From: Psococerastis gibbosa
Lineage: Eukaryota > Arthropoda > Insecta > Psocodea > Psocidae
Length of the DNA: 64,000 nucleotides
Direction of reading: 5' to 3'
Assembly (NCBI GenBank): GCA_963971405.1
Contig: OZ020486.1
Location: 28,233,419 to 28,297,418, forward strand
The position numbers and the translations under genes are program-made. The notes below the pieces were generated by a model. It searched no databases. It saw nothing but the letters and a program-made list of their open reading frames with translations, and was not told the origin of the DNA. This document shows, one piece after another, positions 10,696 through 21,444 of this stretch (position 1 is its first letter; each line of letters starts with the position of its first letter).

Positions 10696-11944
10696 TGTAA
10701 GTTAAGTTTGCTCGTATGGAACTAGAAACAAGTGGAAAATAAATGGATGGGCAAAACTATTTTCATATAGCGAATAATCGCACATAGAATGTGTAAAGAA
10801 CCGGTGGGTCTATAGACAAGTGAGCCCATACATGCTTTCCTATTTATGAATTAATATAGCGGGTACCGTGGTATAATATGAGTAGTTAGACCCCTGCCCT
10901 AGGGTTAGATTTTTTACTTTCTCTATCCCAAATCACTGAATTGATCGATGGGACGACTGCGTAGCCAAGAACGGACATACCAATATACAATATTACAACA
11001 CAGTAATAATGGCAGGGTATGCAAAGCATTGAATGAATTATCCATAATTTTTTTAATACAATATTTTTAATTCAAACCCAACACTTCGTTTCGGAAAGCA
11101 ACTTGTTTGGCTCTGCTACTCCATTTAGCACCTAAAACATGCCTGAAGCTAGAAAGCATTGATATAAAGGTTCCGCAGAATCGTTATTTTTTCAGTCATT
11201 TTTCTTGAAAATTGAGTCTCTTTTAATTTTTTGCCCATAGAACCATACTATCAAGGGGCAAGCGACCTATTGGATTTTGGTTACATTAATTAATAACAGC
11301 AGCACAATCATGTGAATCGAAAGAAAATAGTTTGAGCCGTTTTTAAGAAAACCACATGACTAATAAAAACGACATTTTTTAATCGGCAGCCCTGAAGCAA
11401 CGTCCTAAAAACTCGGTTTTATGCAACTGCTTAAGTTTTAACAATCAAGTGTGTGTTCGCATGAAGAGAGAAATATGCATTGGGAATTAAAGTGAATTAT
11501 TTGATGCACGCTTTTGAACGAGTTCTCTAAAAGGCTAAGTAATTAGAAGAATGAGATAGCATTGTACTATTTGGTATGTGTGCAGGGAAACCCGTTAAAT
11601 TGCCAGATGCTGATAGCTGATAGTGGAGAGGGAAATCTCAACCATTTGCTCAGTAGCCTAATTAACAAGGAAAACAGCCCCGAGGAAAGGTGTAGAATGA
11701 ACAAATCATGCAAACTAATTTCAATCATTTCGAATTCCGACTACCTACCTGTAATGCGCAACTTCGATGAGGCAAGATTTGAAATATTATTTTATACGAG
11801 CTTATAGCGTACACCTAATAATAGTTTATCTTCAAAATAGTTTATCTACAAAATAAAGCACTATTCCACAAAATAAATAAAATTTCTATAATAAGACAGC
11901 TGTTTCTGGGGTGGACACCATCTTTAGGCAGATTTTGTGGAATT
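10696..11944. other. No gene recognised
   Basis: AT-rich. CAAGGGGCAAGCGACCTATT at about 11253 echoes the LINE family A UTR (CAAGGGGCAAGCGACCCCCC), so part of 11040-11420 may be an old copy of that UTR. Confidence 0.45.
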
Positions 11945-12293
11945 CAGGTGCGGACGCAGCGACCGGCACTGCGGGCAATTGCCCCCACCCCCCCCCCCTT
12001 GGAAGGCACTTATATTCTTTGCCTCTAAAATCCAAGTATTGCTGCACTCAAAATGTGAAAAACCCCACAATACCAGCCCTATTTTTCAAACATTTTCTCC
12101 TGGGGGAGACCCCCGGCCCCCCTTGTATACAATTGTATTAATTTCTTATGATATGTAAACTTTATTGTTCTGAAAATGCGTAAACCCCAATATTTCAGCC
12201 CTATTTTGCAAAAAAAAATCACCCGGGGGAGATCCCCGAGCCCCCTTCATATCCTCCGAACCCTCTGGCTCATGCGCGAAGGATACTAAAGTC
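11945..12293. mobile_element. Fragment of hAT-like element X
   Basis: Shares about 300 bp with 46830-47140: two tandem modules, each AAAATGCG.AAACCCC.ATATTTCAG followed by a CCCGGGGGAGA palindrome, then CCGAACCCTCTGG and CATTAATTT. A poly-C tract opens it. It runs directly into the 209-bp tandem array. Confidence 0.6.
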
Positions 12294-14152
12294 ATTAATT
12301 TAAAAGGTAGTTTGTTTTTAGTGTTCTTTGGCAGTCAGCAGCTCAGAAACCCTATTAGGACATTTTGGGATTAACGTAACACCGTTGTTTATTCAATTTA
12401 AAACTCAATCAAGTCAAAAGAGAGGATCCACCTTAATTATACAATTGGACAGTGATGATGAGCTAATTAAGCCAGTTGTCATTAATTTAAAAGGTAGGTA
12501 GGCCTATACATGTTTGACAAATGTTGTTAGTGTTCTTGGGCAGTCAGCAGTCCAGAAACCCCATTAGGACATTTTGGGATTAACGTAACACCGCTGCTTA
12601 TTCAATTAAAAACTCAATCAAGTCAAAAGAGAGGATCCACCTTAATTATACAATTGGACAGTGATGATGAGCTAATTAAGCCAGTTGTCATTAATTTAAA
12701 AGGTAGGTAGGCCTATACATGTTTGACAAATGTTGTTAGTGTTCTTGGGCAGTCAGCAGTCCAGAAACCCCATTAGGACATTTTGGGATTAACGTAACAC
12801 CGCTGCTTATTCAATTTAAAACTCAATCAAGTCAAAAGAGAGGATCCACCTTAATTATACAATTGGACAGTGATGATGAGCTAATTAAGCCAGTTGTCAT
12901 TAATTTAAAAGGTAGGTAGGCCTATACATGTTTGACAAATGTTGTTAGTGCTCTTTGGCAGTCAGCAGTCCAGAAACCCTATTAGGACATTTTGGGATTA
13001 ACGTAACACCGCTGCTTATTCAATTAAAAACTCAATCAAGTCAAAAGAGAGGATCCACCTTAATTATACAATTGGACAGTGATGATGAGCTAATTAAGCC
13101 AGTTGTCATTAATTTAAAAGGTAGGTAGGCCTATACATGTTTGACAAATGTTGTTAGTGTTCTTGGGCAGTCAGCAGTCCAGAAACCCCATTAGGACATT
13201 TTGGGATTAACGTAACACCGCTGCTTATTCAATTAAAGACTCAATCAAGTCAAAAGAGAGGATCCACCTTAATTATACAATTGGACAGTGATGATGAGCT
13301 AATTAAGCCAGTTGTCATTAATTTAAAAGGTAGGTAGGCCTATACATGTTTGACAAATGTTGTTAGTGTTCTTGGGCAGTCAGCAGTCCAGAAACCCCAT
13401 TAGGACATTTTGGGATTAACGTAACACCGCTGCTTATTCAATTAAAAACTCAATCAAGTCAAAAGAGAGGATCCACCTTAATTATACAATTGGACAGTGA
13501 TGATGAGCTAATTAAGCCAGTTGTCATTAATTTAAAAGGTAGGTAGGCCTATACATGTTTGACAAATGTTGTTAGTGTTCTTGGGCAGTCAGCAGTCCAG
13601 AAACCCCATTAGGACATTTTGGGATTAACGTAACACCGCTGCTTATTCAATTAAAAACTCAATCAAGTCAAAAGAGAGGATCCACCTTAATTATACAATT
13701 GGACAGTGATGATGAGCTAATTAAGCCAGTTGTCATTAATTTAAAAGGTAGGTAGGCCTATACATGTTTGACAAATGTTGTTAGTGTTCTTGGGCAGTCA
13801 GCAGTCCAGAAACCCCATTAGGACATTTTGGGATTAACGTAACACCGCTGCTTATTCAATTTAAAACTCAATCAAGTCAAAAGAGAGGATCCACCTTAAT
13901 TATACAATTGGACAGTGATGATGAGCTAATTAAGCCAGTTGTCATTAATTTAAAAGGTAGGTAGGCCTATACATGTTTGACAAATGTTGTTAGTGCTCTT
14001 TGGCAGTCAGCAGTCCAGAAACCCTATTAGGACATTTTGGGATTAACGTAACACCGCTGCTTATTCAATTAAAAACTCAATCAAGTCAATAGAGAGGATC
14101 CACCTTAATTATGCAACTGGACAGTAATGATGAGCTAATTAAGCCAGTTGTC
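12294..14152. repeat. 209-bp tandem array, nine units
   Basis: Units begin ATTAATTTAAAAGGTAGGTA at 12481, 12690, 12899, 13108, 13317, 13526, 13735 and 13944, exactly 209 bp apart. The first unit (12294-12480) is 187 bp and lacks the GGCCTATACATGTTTGACAA part. Internal units are almost identical; units starting 12899 and 13944 share the variant GCTCTTTGGCAGT, pointing to multi-unit duplication. No coding frame. Each unit has a BamHI-like GGATCC. Confidence 0.97.
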
Positions 14153-14561
14153 GCATTTATTATAGCTTAGGTGTTTCTGTGTGCCCTCTTTGCAACCTTT
14201 TTAATGAATTTGGTCCAGGATATGGCCGTGCACTCGTCTGACCTGCACGATGTGAGTTAGTTAGGCGATGCTGCTGCTAAGAGTGCTAACAAATAAGGCT
14301 TTATGGCCCCATGACATCATCTCGCAGTGAACTTGAAACTTATTATGGATTCAGGGCACTCCCGCACACTCTGTGGTGTTTCATCACCACTCTCTAATTA
14401 TCGGGCCGGGGTTACGGATTCACTGCAGCTATTTTTGGCCCAGGTGCACTGTAACCCCAACATATTGATTGATTGAGTTCGTTCTACCGATCACGACCTC
14501 TTACTTAACACATTAGCGCCCGTATTCAAAGCATCGAGGAGAGGGTAGATTATAACCATAT
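14153..14561. other. Flank of the tandem array
   Basis: GC slightly higher than around it. GGGGTTACGGATTCA and GGTGCACTGTAACCCC form a loose inverted pair; GGGGTTACAGTGCA recurs at 37017. No frame. Confidence 0.4.
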
Positions 14562-14655
14562 AAAGAAAGAAAGAAAGAAAGAAAATGTCTTTATATTTCA
14601 TATGGGCATTTTGGGCCTTTCGGTCCACTCTTACAATTAACCTATAAGGTTAACT
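14562..14655 (-). mobile_element. LINE 3' end (family B), copy 1
   Basis: Minus strand: GGTTAATTGTAAGAGTGGAC, CGAAAGGCCCAAAATGCCCA, TATGAAATATAAAGACATTT, then a (CTTT)n tail. The same design occurs at 41300 and 45310. The (CTTT)n tail is consistent with a non-LTR retrotransposon terminus. Confidence 0.6.
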
Positions 14656-14789
14656 TAAATATTACACAAAACTGTTACTGAAACTACAAAACTACCTAAA
14701 CTAAAACTAAAAGCGACCATTTATACACCATACATACTCATAAAATAATCATTACAAGCCCCCTTAAACTTCTTTAAACCTTTTTCATT

Positions 14790-15745
14790 GCTTTCCAATT
14801 TATACGTAGTATAAGGAAAGCTTTGTGATGGTCGAAATTTTCGATTCCGAGATTTCAACGGATTTACACGTTTTGAGGTCCCAGGAACCAAAAAAAGTGG
14901 TTTTTACAAAATTCTGTCTGTCGGTCGGTCTGTCGGTCTGTCGGTCTGTCTGTTCGTCGATTTCCGGGCAAACTACTCAGTGGATTTGAGTGAAATTTGG
15001 CATGTAGGTTCACAAAAATCATACCTCGGAACCATTTTTTTTTTTTGGGCTAACTCAATTTGGGGGGGTTTTATTTTCAAAAAACTCCAAAAAAACGTCT
15101 AAAAAAATTATTTCTCAAAAACGGCTCCAACGATTTCTTTTAAATTCTCGTAGATTGTAGTCGTTATTAATGTTGACAAAATGCGGGGGGTCGCTTGCCC
15201 CTTGATAGTTTGCTTCTGGGGGTAAAAAAATAAAAATAACTAAATTTTAATGAAAAAATGACTAAAAAATGCGAAACCTTTCTATCGATGATTTCTACCT
15301 TCAAGCATGTTTTAGGTGTTAAATTGAGTAACGAAACCGGATAGGTTGCTTTCCCAAAAAAATATTTGGTTTTGCCCAAAAAATTATTTTTTGAAAAAAA
15401 TGATAGAAAATTCGCGCTCAAATGCATTGCATGCCCTGCCATTATTGCTGTGTGGTAATTAATGTGTTTGTTTGACCTATCGAGAATTTACCTCACTTCC
15501 AGTGACGTCAGGTGGACAACCCCCCCCCCCCCCCCCCCCCGAGATATCGGAAATTTAACCATAGGAAAAATATTTGCCATAAAATTACTAATTTTCTCTA
15601 TCTAATAATTTTGATAAATTGGAAAGCATGTTCGAGTGAACTCGGACCGGTTCTTTCTGATTGGGTCCGGCAGGGAGTTCCAAAGCCTCACCACCTGCAC
15701 CGAAAAGGAAGAAGACAAACCCTGGGATGTATGGATTGGAAAGGA
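14790..15745 (-). mobile_element. 5'-truncated LINE (family A): RT C-terminus plus 3' UTR, copy 1
   Basis: The minus strand at about 15722-15600 encodes SSSFSVQVVRLWNSLPDPIR, then KNRSEFTRTCFPIYQNY and a stop. The LWNSLP motif is typical of the C-terminus of CR1/L2-type reverse transcriptases. About 800 bp of 3' UTR follow, with C and T tracts, and finish in a hairpin (GCTTTCC ... GGAAAGC) at 14790-14821. Copies at 56677 and 63505 share the UTR but not the upstream frame, as expected for 5' truncation. Confidence 0.6.
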
Positions 15746-15799
15746 TAATTTTTTTTTTCCTGGTATTCCAGGCGTGGAAAGAGGATAAAGGTCGGAAAA

Positions 15800-16366
15800 G
15801 CGGTTTAAGATAGGGTATAGGCAGGTGTATGCGTCTCAAGCACGTTATGTAATGTACGGAGGATATGTGCATTCCTTCTTTCATATAGCACAGACAAGCC
15901 GGACCTGCGCAGGAAGACCTCAGAGTACACGGAAAGGTTCAAACAGGCTTTCGTAGATAGGCAGGTGATGTATGGGAAAGAAGCCACCTCGTAAGAAGAC
16001 CTACGCCTAAAGTCAAGAAAAAGTTTCCTCAGCCATGTTACCGTGGAACCTCCAACCTGGTACCCACCCGCGCCCGTCAGCACCACCGGGATCCACTTTA
16101 AATGGAGAACGTGGGCGGTGCTGAACCAACTCCGCTCCGGTGCAGCCCCTGTGAAAACCAATAGGGCGAGATGGGGCCAGACAGACGAAAGCAACACCCT
16201 GTGCTCGTGTGGTCAGAGGCAGGATATGGACCACCTGTTCCAGTGCGGCCTATGCCCGGTCCAATGCACGAGGGATGACCTATGGCAGGCCAACAGTGCT
16301 GCCTACGACTTCACCAGATTTTGGGATGTTCGCCTGGACACGAAAAAGTATGTATGTAAGCACAAT
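15800..16366 (+). pseudogene. Non-LTR retrotransposon ORF2, C-terminal remnant
   Basis: From about 15843 one frame reads TLCNVRRICAFLLSYSTDKP, DLRRKTSEYTERFKQAFVDR, ..., KSRKSFLSHVTVEPPTWYPP, TTGIHFKWRTWAVLNQLRSG, ..., CSCGQRQDMDHLFQC and PVQCTRDDLW, ending at 16366-16414. It contains one TAA (about 15990). The C-x-C-x7-H-x4-C cluster after a WxxLNxLRxG segment is the zinc-knuckle-like tail of Jockey/Nimb-type reverse transcriptases. It overlaps no other element and lacks polymerase motifs. GC content is well above the surroundings. Confidence 0.6.
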
Positions 16367-16414
16367 ATGAGCGAAAACCCCGAGCATCAAATTAATAGTA
16401 ATAATCATTTATGA

Positions 16415-17595
16415 TTTTCTTATTTGTTCCTTAGTAAACGAAAACTGGCTAAAAAAAAGTGTTGCTTTCTGGGTCTCCCCCATTTATCGTGAAAATAATT
16501 TGGTAACATTCTATATTCGGTACCGTTTTGAATATTGAAATTAGACAAAGAACTTGACCATACTTAATATCAATCCTTTTAATGGCTAAAGAACTTGGCT
16601 TCGTCTGATATTAGAACTCAAGATGTCCAAACGCTGTTGAAACCAGAAACTTATCCGAAGTTTTTTTTTGGGATATTGAGGGTGGCTCCCACCTATATAC
16701 AATATATTGTATAGATTTGCCTATTAGGTAGCTAAGTGGATTTTGTATTCTTTTTACTAAACATTGAAAAAATATGAAGCGTAACCATAATTATGCAAAC
16801 TTTGCCTGAATACCTCTGGGCTTGAAGTGTAGTTCATAGAAGATATCAGTATCAAAATAATGTACCTGCTTTGATACAAACGAGGCTGGATAACATAACA
16901 TATCGATAGTGTGCCAAGAAAGCACTACTTCCATCGTTAGCTCCTGCAATTTTTCAGTTATATACTTGTGTTATTGGAGTTGTTAAAATCGACAACAACT
17001 ACAACTTTACTTACTACAACCAAATAGGCTCAGCTAGTGCTACTGCGGACTGGGAGTGAAGTTTATAGGAGCTTCACACTGGATAAGTGCGTTTGCCATG
17101 TGGCAATGCAATCCGCAATGCAACAATAGAGGCAAAAAGGTCAGAAACCGTTACAAAAAAAGCCAATAAAAAATATTTAGTACGTATAAGAAGTGCCTCT
17201 GCCAATTCTCCAACTCCGCGGAACAATAAAATTACATTTGAATGACTTAACAATGCTTAACAATATAACTAATAACTCAACATTACTCGTACCTACTTAA
17301 CATTAAATGCTAATAGCAAATTTTGCAATGGCATCTAAGCAATGCCTTTCTGGTGTTGCATGCAAAGAAAATGCAGGAACTGATTCTCAATAATTAGGTA
17401 TCCGAACGAATTGTCTCTGACGGATAATAGGTTAGTTCTATATATAGTCAGTCAAATATAAAACTGTGAGAAATCAGTAGTCCTCATTCATCAATCTTTT
17501 AGGGAGATTTCATATATGTACTTATTGAGACAGCGCCCCATGTTGGACTTCCGGAAAATTACTTCATAACTTTGCGTTTTTTGACCCACTTAGCC
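16415..17595. other. No gene recognised
   Basis: AT-rich unique-looking sequence. Confidence 0.5.
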
Positions 17596-17603
17596 CCCCC
17601 TTT

Positions 17604-17832
17604 AGTGCCGGATTAACCCCTGTGGGGGCCGTGGGCACAAGATATGTGGGTGCAATCTCGGTCTACCAACATTGCAACAACAAAAACACGTTTAATTTCC
17701 CTTAATTTCAAAACTTTGTTTGGAAATTGTTTTCAACTTTTAATTTATTTTTATTTTTATTAAAAAAAAAATATCTCGTTTGTGGGGGCCGTGGGCCTGT
17801 GCCCCAAGTGCCCATGGGTTAATCTGGCACTG
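17604..17832. mobile_element. hAT-like MITE, copy 1
   Basis: Ends AGTGCCGGATTAACCC and the inverted GGGTTAATCTGGCACTG. Flanks CCCCCTTT (17596-17603) and CCTCCTTT (17833-17840) match 7 of 8, suiting a hAT 8-bp duplication. The interior has GTGGGGGCCGTGGGC at both sides and an A/T-rich centre. Same family as 61841-62097, inserted the other way round. Confidence 0.7.
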
Positions 17833-18159
17833 CCTCCTTTCGTTCAAAATATTATGTATATGTATACGTATCGTATGTACCTATGTTAGTATGTCAATTT
17901 TAGGAAACACTGTAACTTCCGTAGATAAGTTATATCCGCTTTTGAAGAAACTTGGCACAAAACTGTTTCGTTAACATAGTATCTCTATATATTTATATCT
18001 CGGCTAATATATTGGTAGCAGAGGAATGAAATATTATTGATCGTATAGCTTTCCACGTGGATTTCGGATAATGGTTAATAGTTTGAGTGTGAATCTTTAA
18101 AAAATTGAACTTGATGTACCTATATTCCTTATCGGCAATGAACACTGAAACAAACATAG

Positions 18160-18370
18160 TGATGTAGTAGAATCCGCGCACATCCAAGCGTTTCATCAAC
18201 ATCTGCTGTTGACATCTCCATTGTTTGTTCCAGGATTTTTTGCCAATACTGTATGTAGACTTCGATGATTGTATCTCAGAGACTGAGTAGCAACAGTTGC
18301 CTACAGATCGACTGGAATCTATACGGCTTCATCATGTGACTCCAACCGCGTGATAACCTTTGTAATTATA
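18160..18370 (-). repeat. Hammerhead-bearing dispersed repeat, copy 3
   Basis: The ends are inverted: TGATGTAGTAGAATCC at left and GGAATCTATACGGCTTCATC at right. On the minus strand stem II is GUCAAC with GUUGAU, changed at several positions relative to copies 1 and 2 yet still pairing. The core is decayed (AUGGAGA; GAAACGC). Confidence 0.55.
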
Positions 18371-18509
18371 CTAAAACAAACAGATAGGTACCCAGGTAAT
18401 CAAACCAGAATATTTAGAAGTAATAATAAGGTTGCCACAATATTATTAACGTATTTCATAGTCCACGTAGCTCACAGTAAATATATTATTACCCATTCTG
18501 GTACACAAA

Positions 18510-18722
18510 TATCACGTTGGGAGGTCGGCAGGTCGTCCTGAAGGAGTTGCGACCTGATGACGGGGTCAGGTACAATGTGCCTACTGCAACCTGCCACCAG
18601 ACTGGTGACCTCCGCCACTTTGAAAGTTGACGAAGTAGGTCGTCTTGGACTTGACCATCGCATTCCTAGAGACTCTTCCGGCTTGCGCATCTTCATGGGA
18701 AAGGGAAATGGCTGATTTGTTG
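18510..18722 (-). other. GC-rich, exon-like segment, identity unknown
   Basis: In AT-rich surroundings, the minus strand from about 18717 reads ISLSHEDAQAGRVSRNAMVK, then SKTTYFVNFQSGGGHQSGG, with C/G-ending codons like those of the two cuticle genes and an acceptor-like CAG just upstream. The frame then meets TAG, and a neighbouring frame (PVIRSQLLQDDLPTSQ) takes over. The plus strand is also open over part of it. It could be a decayed exon, a retro-fragment or chance. I do not recognise a family. Confidence 0.25.
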
Positions 18723-19196
18723 CAGACATCGCTAATACCATGAAAACAGGAAAATAGCAACCTTACAACAAAATTGTGATCAAGTGATATGTGTGCAATA
18801 GCCTGAGATTTATTTATAACAGTACAGTACAGACATGCCGTAAGTGTACGGTCTATGGTATGTACACTATGGTAACTTGTATAAATGTACTGTACATAAT
18901 TCTGTGCACGCTTAGCTCAGTATTCGGAATGTACGGTCCCATAAATTATACCCTAAGCGTGTTCCAGCTGCAGTTCGAACTGCAACCAATTAAATAACAC
19001 TGAAAATTGTTAAAAAAATATATATATGTACAATTTCGCTATCGTTAACAACAATTATTTTTATTACAAAATTATTTATTAATGAAATTAAAAAATTAAA
19101 TCCCACATTCTCAAATTGTACATCGGAGACTACGTAAAGCAATTATTGCAATATTGTGCGTATAGCTCTTGTAGATACAATCTCGGAAGTCTGGGC

Positions 19197-19250
19197 AGTA
19201 CCGCTGAAGATGTCGACTGCAGATATGATGGCGAAACGTTTGGAAGTACT
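19197..19250 (+). ncRNA. Hammerhead ribozyme-like motif, intact core (repeat copy 4)
   Basis: Parts in order: stem I strand AGUACCG (19197-19203), CUGAAGA (19204-19210), an extra U (19211), stem II GUCGAC (19212-19217), loop, stem II partner GAUGGC (19227-19232, one A-A mismatch), GAAAC (19233-19237), GUU (19238-19240), then stem I partner UGG, bulge AAG, UACU (19241-19250). All core residues of the consensus are present, and the predicted cut is after 19240. Stem III is only the self-complementary ACGU, which would favour a dimeric form, as reported for Penelope-associated hammerheads. An extra base between A9 and helix II is, to my knowledge, tolerated in some viroid hammerheads. The surrounding repeat ends GTGATTCTACTTCCTCATTA near 19290. 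Activity is inferred. Confidence 0.5.
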
Positions 19251-19542
19251 CTTTCAGATCGACCAAAACCTGTGATTCTACTTCCTCATTAATAGGCTAC
19301 TTATAATTCTGGAAATACATGCTGCTGGTATCTATGAACCGAAACAGCTGCCTATCGGCTATCACGTGTCTTTACCGGCAGCCTGACGTACATTTTAATC
19401 TAATATTGTGCGAATCTTCAAACCCTTAAAAATATTTTGTTTTGAATGGTATAGGCTAGGTTATCTATGTGTTATCCTGACAATGAGTTTTATTTTGTTT
19501 TATAGCTTGCATACCTTTTGTTTTATCTGTTTTCAATCGCAC

Positions 19543-19680
19543 TTGACGATGGCGTGAGCCGAAACCGGTTGTGAATTTTTAATTTAATTTTATTCGTAAA
19601 ACTATACAAAGCTATTTTAACAATGAGTGACAGCAAGTTTTACAAAGTTACAAAGGAGACTATTATGTTTATAGGTTACC
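19543..19680 (+). repeat. Penelope-like terminal repeat fragment with compact hammerhead-like motif
   Basis: 19543-19569 reads UUGACGA, U, GGC, GUGA, GCC, GAAAC, CGGUU: a three-pair stem II closed by a GNRA loop. It matches hammerhead consensus except C3 to U. Flanks CAC (19540-19542) and GUG (19570-19572) can form stem I; ACCGGU is self-complementary like a dimeric stem III. Downstream ATTCGTAAAACTATACAAAG through GTTACAAAGGAGACTATTAT recurs at 40.6-40.7 kb and weakly at 33.19 kb. The link to Penelope-like elements is inference. Confidence 0.4.
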
Positions 19681-21440
19681 TATCAATATTTAATTTCGAA
19701 ATTGATATTGAATGATTTAAAAAGTTAATTACTAACAATTGATATAAAAGTTACATTTGAGCCTACGAATTATGTATATTTGGGCATTGAGCGCAGTGTG
19801 AGCTAGCAGACCTACCACTTAAATACAGTTTTTTTTATATATTTTATATATATTACATAAAAAGAGTATTGTACTCACCTTAAGCTTGCTAATCTACGAT
19901 TTAAAATAAAACCCCTACCGAAGAATGTTTGGTAAATTAAAAAAAAATCAATTCAATATTATTTTATTATAGCCTATAATTAATTCATTTTGATTGGCAG
20001 TACTGAACACATTATCAGCAGTTCGTGAAAAGTCATAATGTATGGTTTGCAATAACTGCTAATATATAAATACATATTGGCAACCATTCTTGTCGATCAT
20101 TGGTTACAGTTCTTGCCGATCATCGATCACCAATCTTGTTGTTCATTAGTTACGATTATTATTATTATTATTATATTGATCCAATACAATACGATAGGTA
20201 TCGTGTTATTTGTTTATTTGCCAATAGTGGCCATTCTTTTCGTTTACAGGTCCCCTCAATTTGTTAACATTTATAGTTATAGATCCAACATTAGGAATAT
20301 CTACCTCTCCTCTGTTATATATTTAATTCTGTTGTAGCCTATATGAATGTACTATATGTATATGGTACGAAGTAGATACCTAATGATAATTATTTGTATA
20401 TACAGATATACATGGTTTGCCTAACAGAATCAGGGGCTGGAAACGTTAAGTTCTCCTTACACCCATACAATGGTGTTGCCAGGTCTAAAGGTCATAAAGT
20501 TCGAAATAAATAAATAAATTTTTTATTGTTGTGTTTGTACTTGTAAAAAAAAAACTCCATGCAAAACCAAACTCAGATAAACTTGTCCTCTGCCATCTTG
20601 AATTATTTTGTTGCCACATAGGTTGCCTACCTACAATTTGAAAAAATTAAAAATACTACTGGATTGGCAACCCAAACATTGGTATCAGTGTCGAATGGTA
20701 GGGGGCCTCCCCCCTGAAATGGTAAATTGTAAGGCGAAGTTAACTAATAGTGAGTTGTTGTAATGCATAATTTTCCGGATACCTAATAGATGATCGTCAG
20801 GTGAACAGTGAGTGGTAAGCGGTTTGGTTGGTAGAATTCAACGCCCACGGCAAGTTGATAGCTGGAGGTTCCAAAAAAAATATTTTATGTGTACGTCACT
20901 GATTAGTGTGCTTTTAGTTTTAACTAATCACTCACTCCCAGAGAAAAAAGTGAACCGATACATGATTTCCTATTAATCAATAACTACACAGTAGGTACCG
21001 AGATGGAGGACTTATGGGCCCAAATTGTGGCCTGGGGCTCGATTCCAAGATCATGCATACACAGGGACTGAGATAGATAAAATGAGTAGTTCCATGGTAA
21101 ATAATTGCTATAGGGTTAAATTTCGGTTGTCTCGTCAGGCAGATCAATATAATACAACAATGTCGGGATGTCCAATGTATCGGGGCGTAAATTATGCAAA
21201 AAAAAGCACCTGTTTGGTTTTATTAGTCAATTTTCACCCTATTTAAAACCTAAATCGTACCTGACGTTAGAAGGCATCAATAGAAAAGTGAGACTATCGT
21301 ATAAATAGGAAGGCAAAAAGCTATAATTTCATATGACTTGGTGAAATATCAGATGGGAGTAGATTAAATACACTCACGCACCCTGACAACTTCTTAGTTG
21401 GCCCCTGAAGAAAGCAGGCAGCCGGTATCTTTTTACTTCC
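19681..21440. other. No gene recognised
   Basis: AT-rich, with an ATT run. No convincing exon. Confidence 0.5.
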
Positions 21441-21444
21441 TTAA

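Noticed and set aside
12294-14152. CRISPR-like array
   Set aside because: The unit is a 209-bp uninterrupted tandem repeat with no unique spacers, in eukaryotic DNA.
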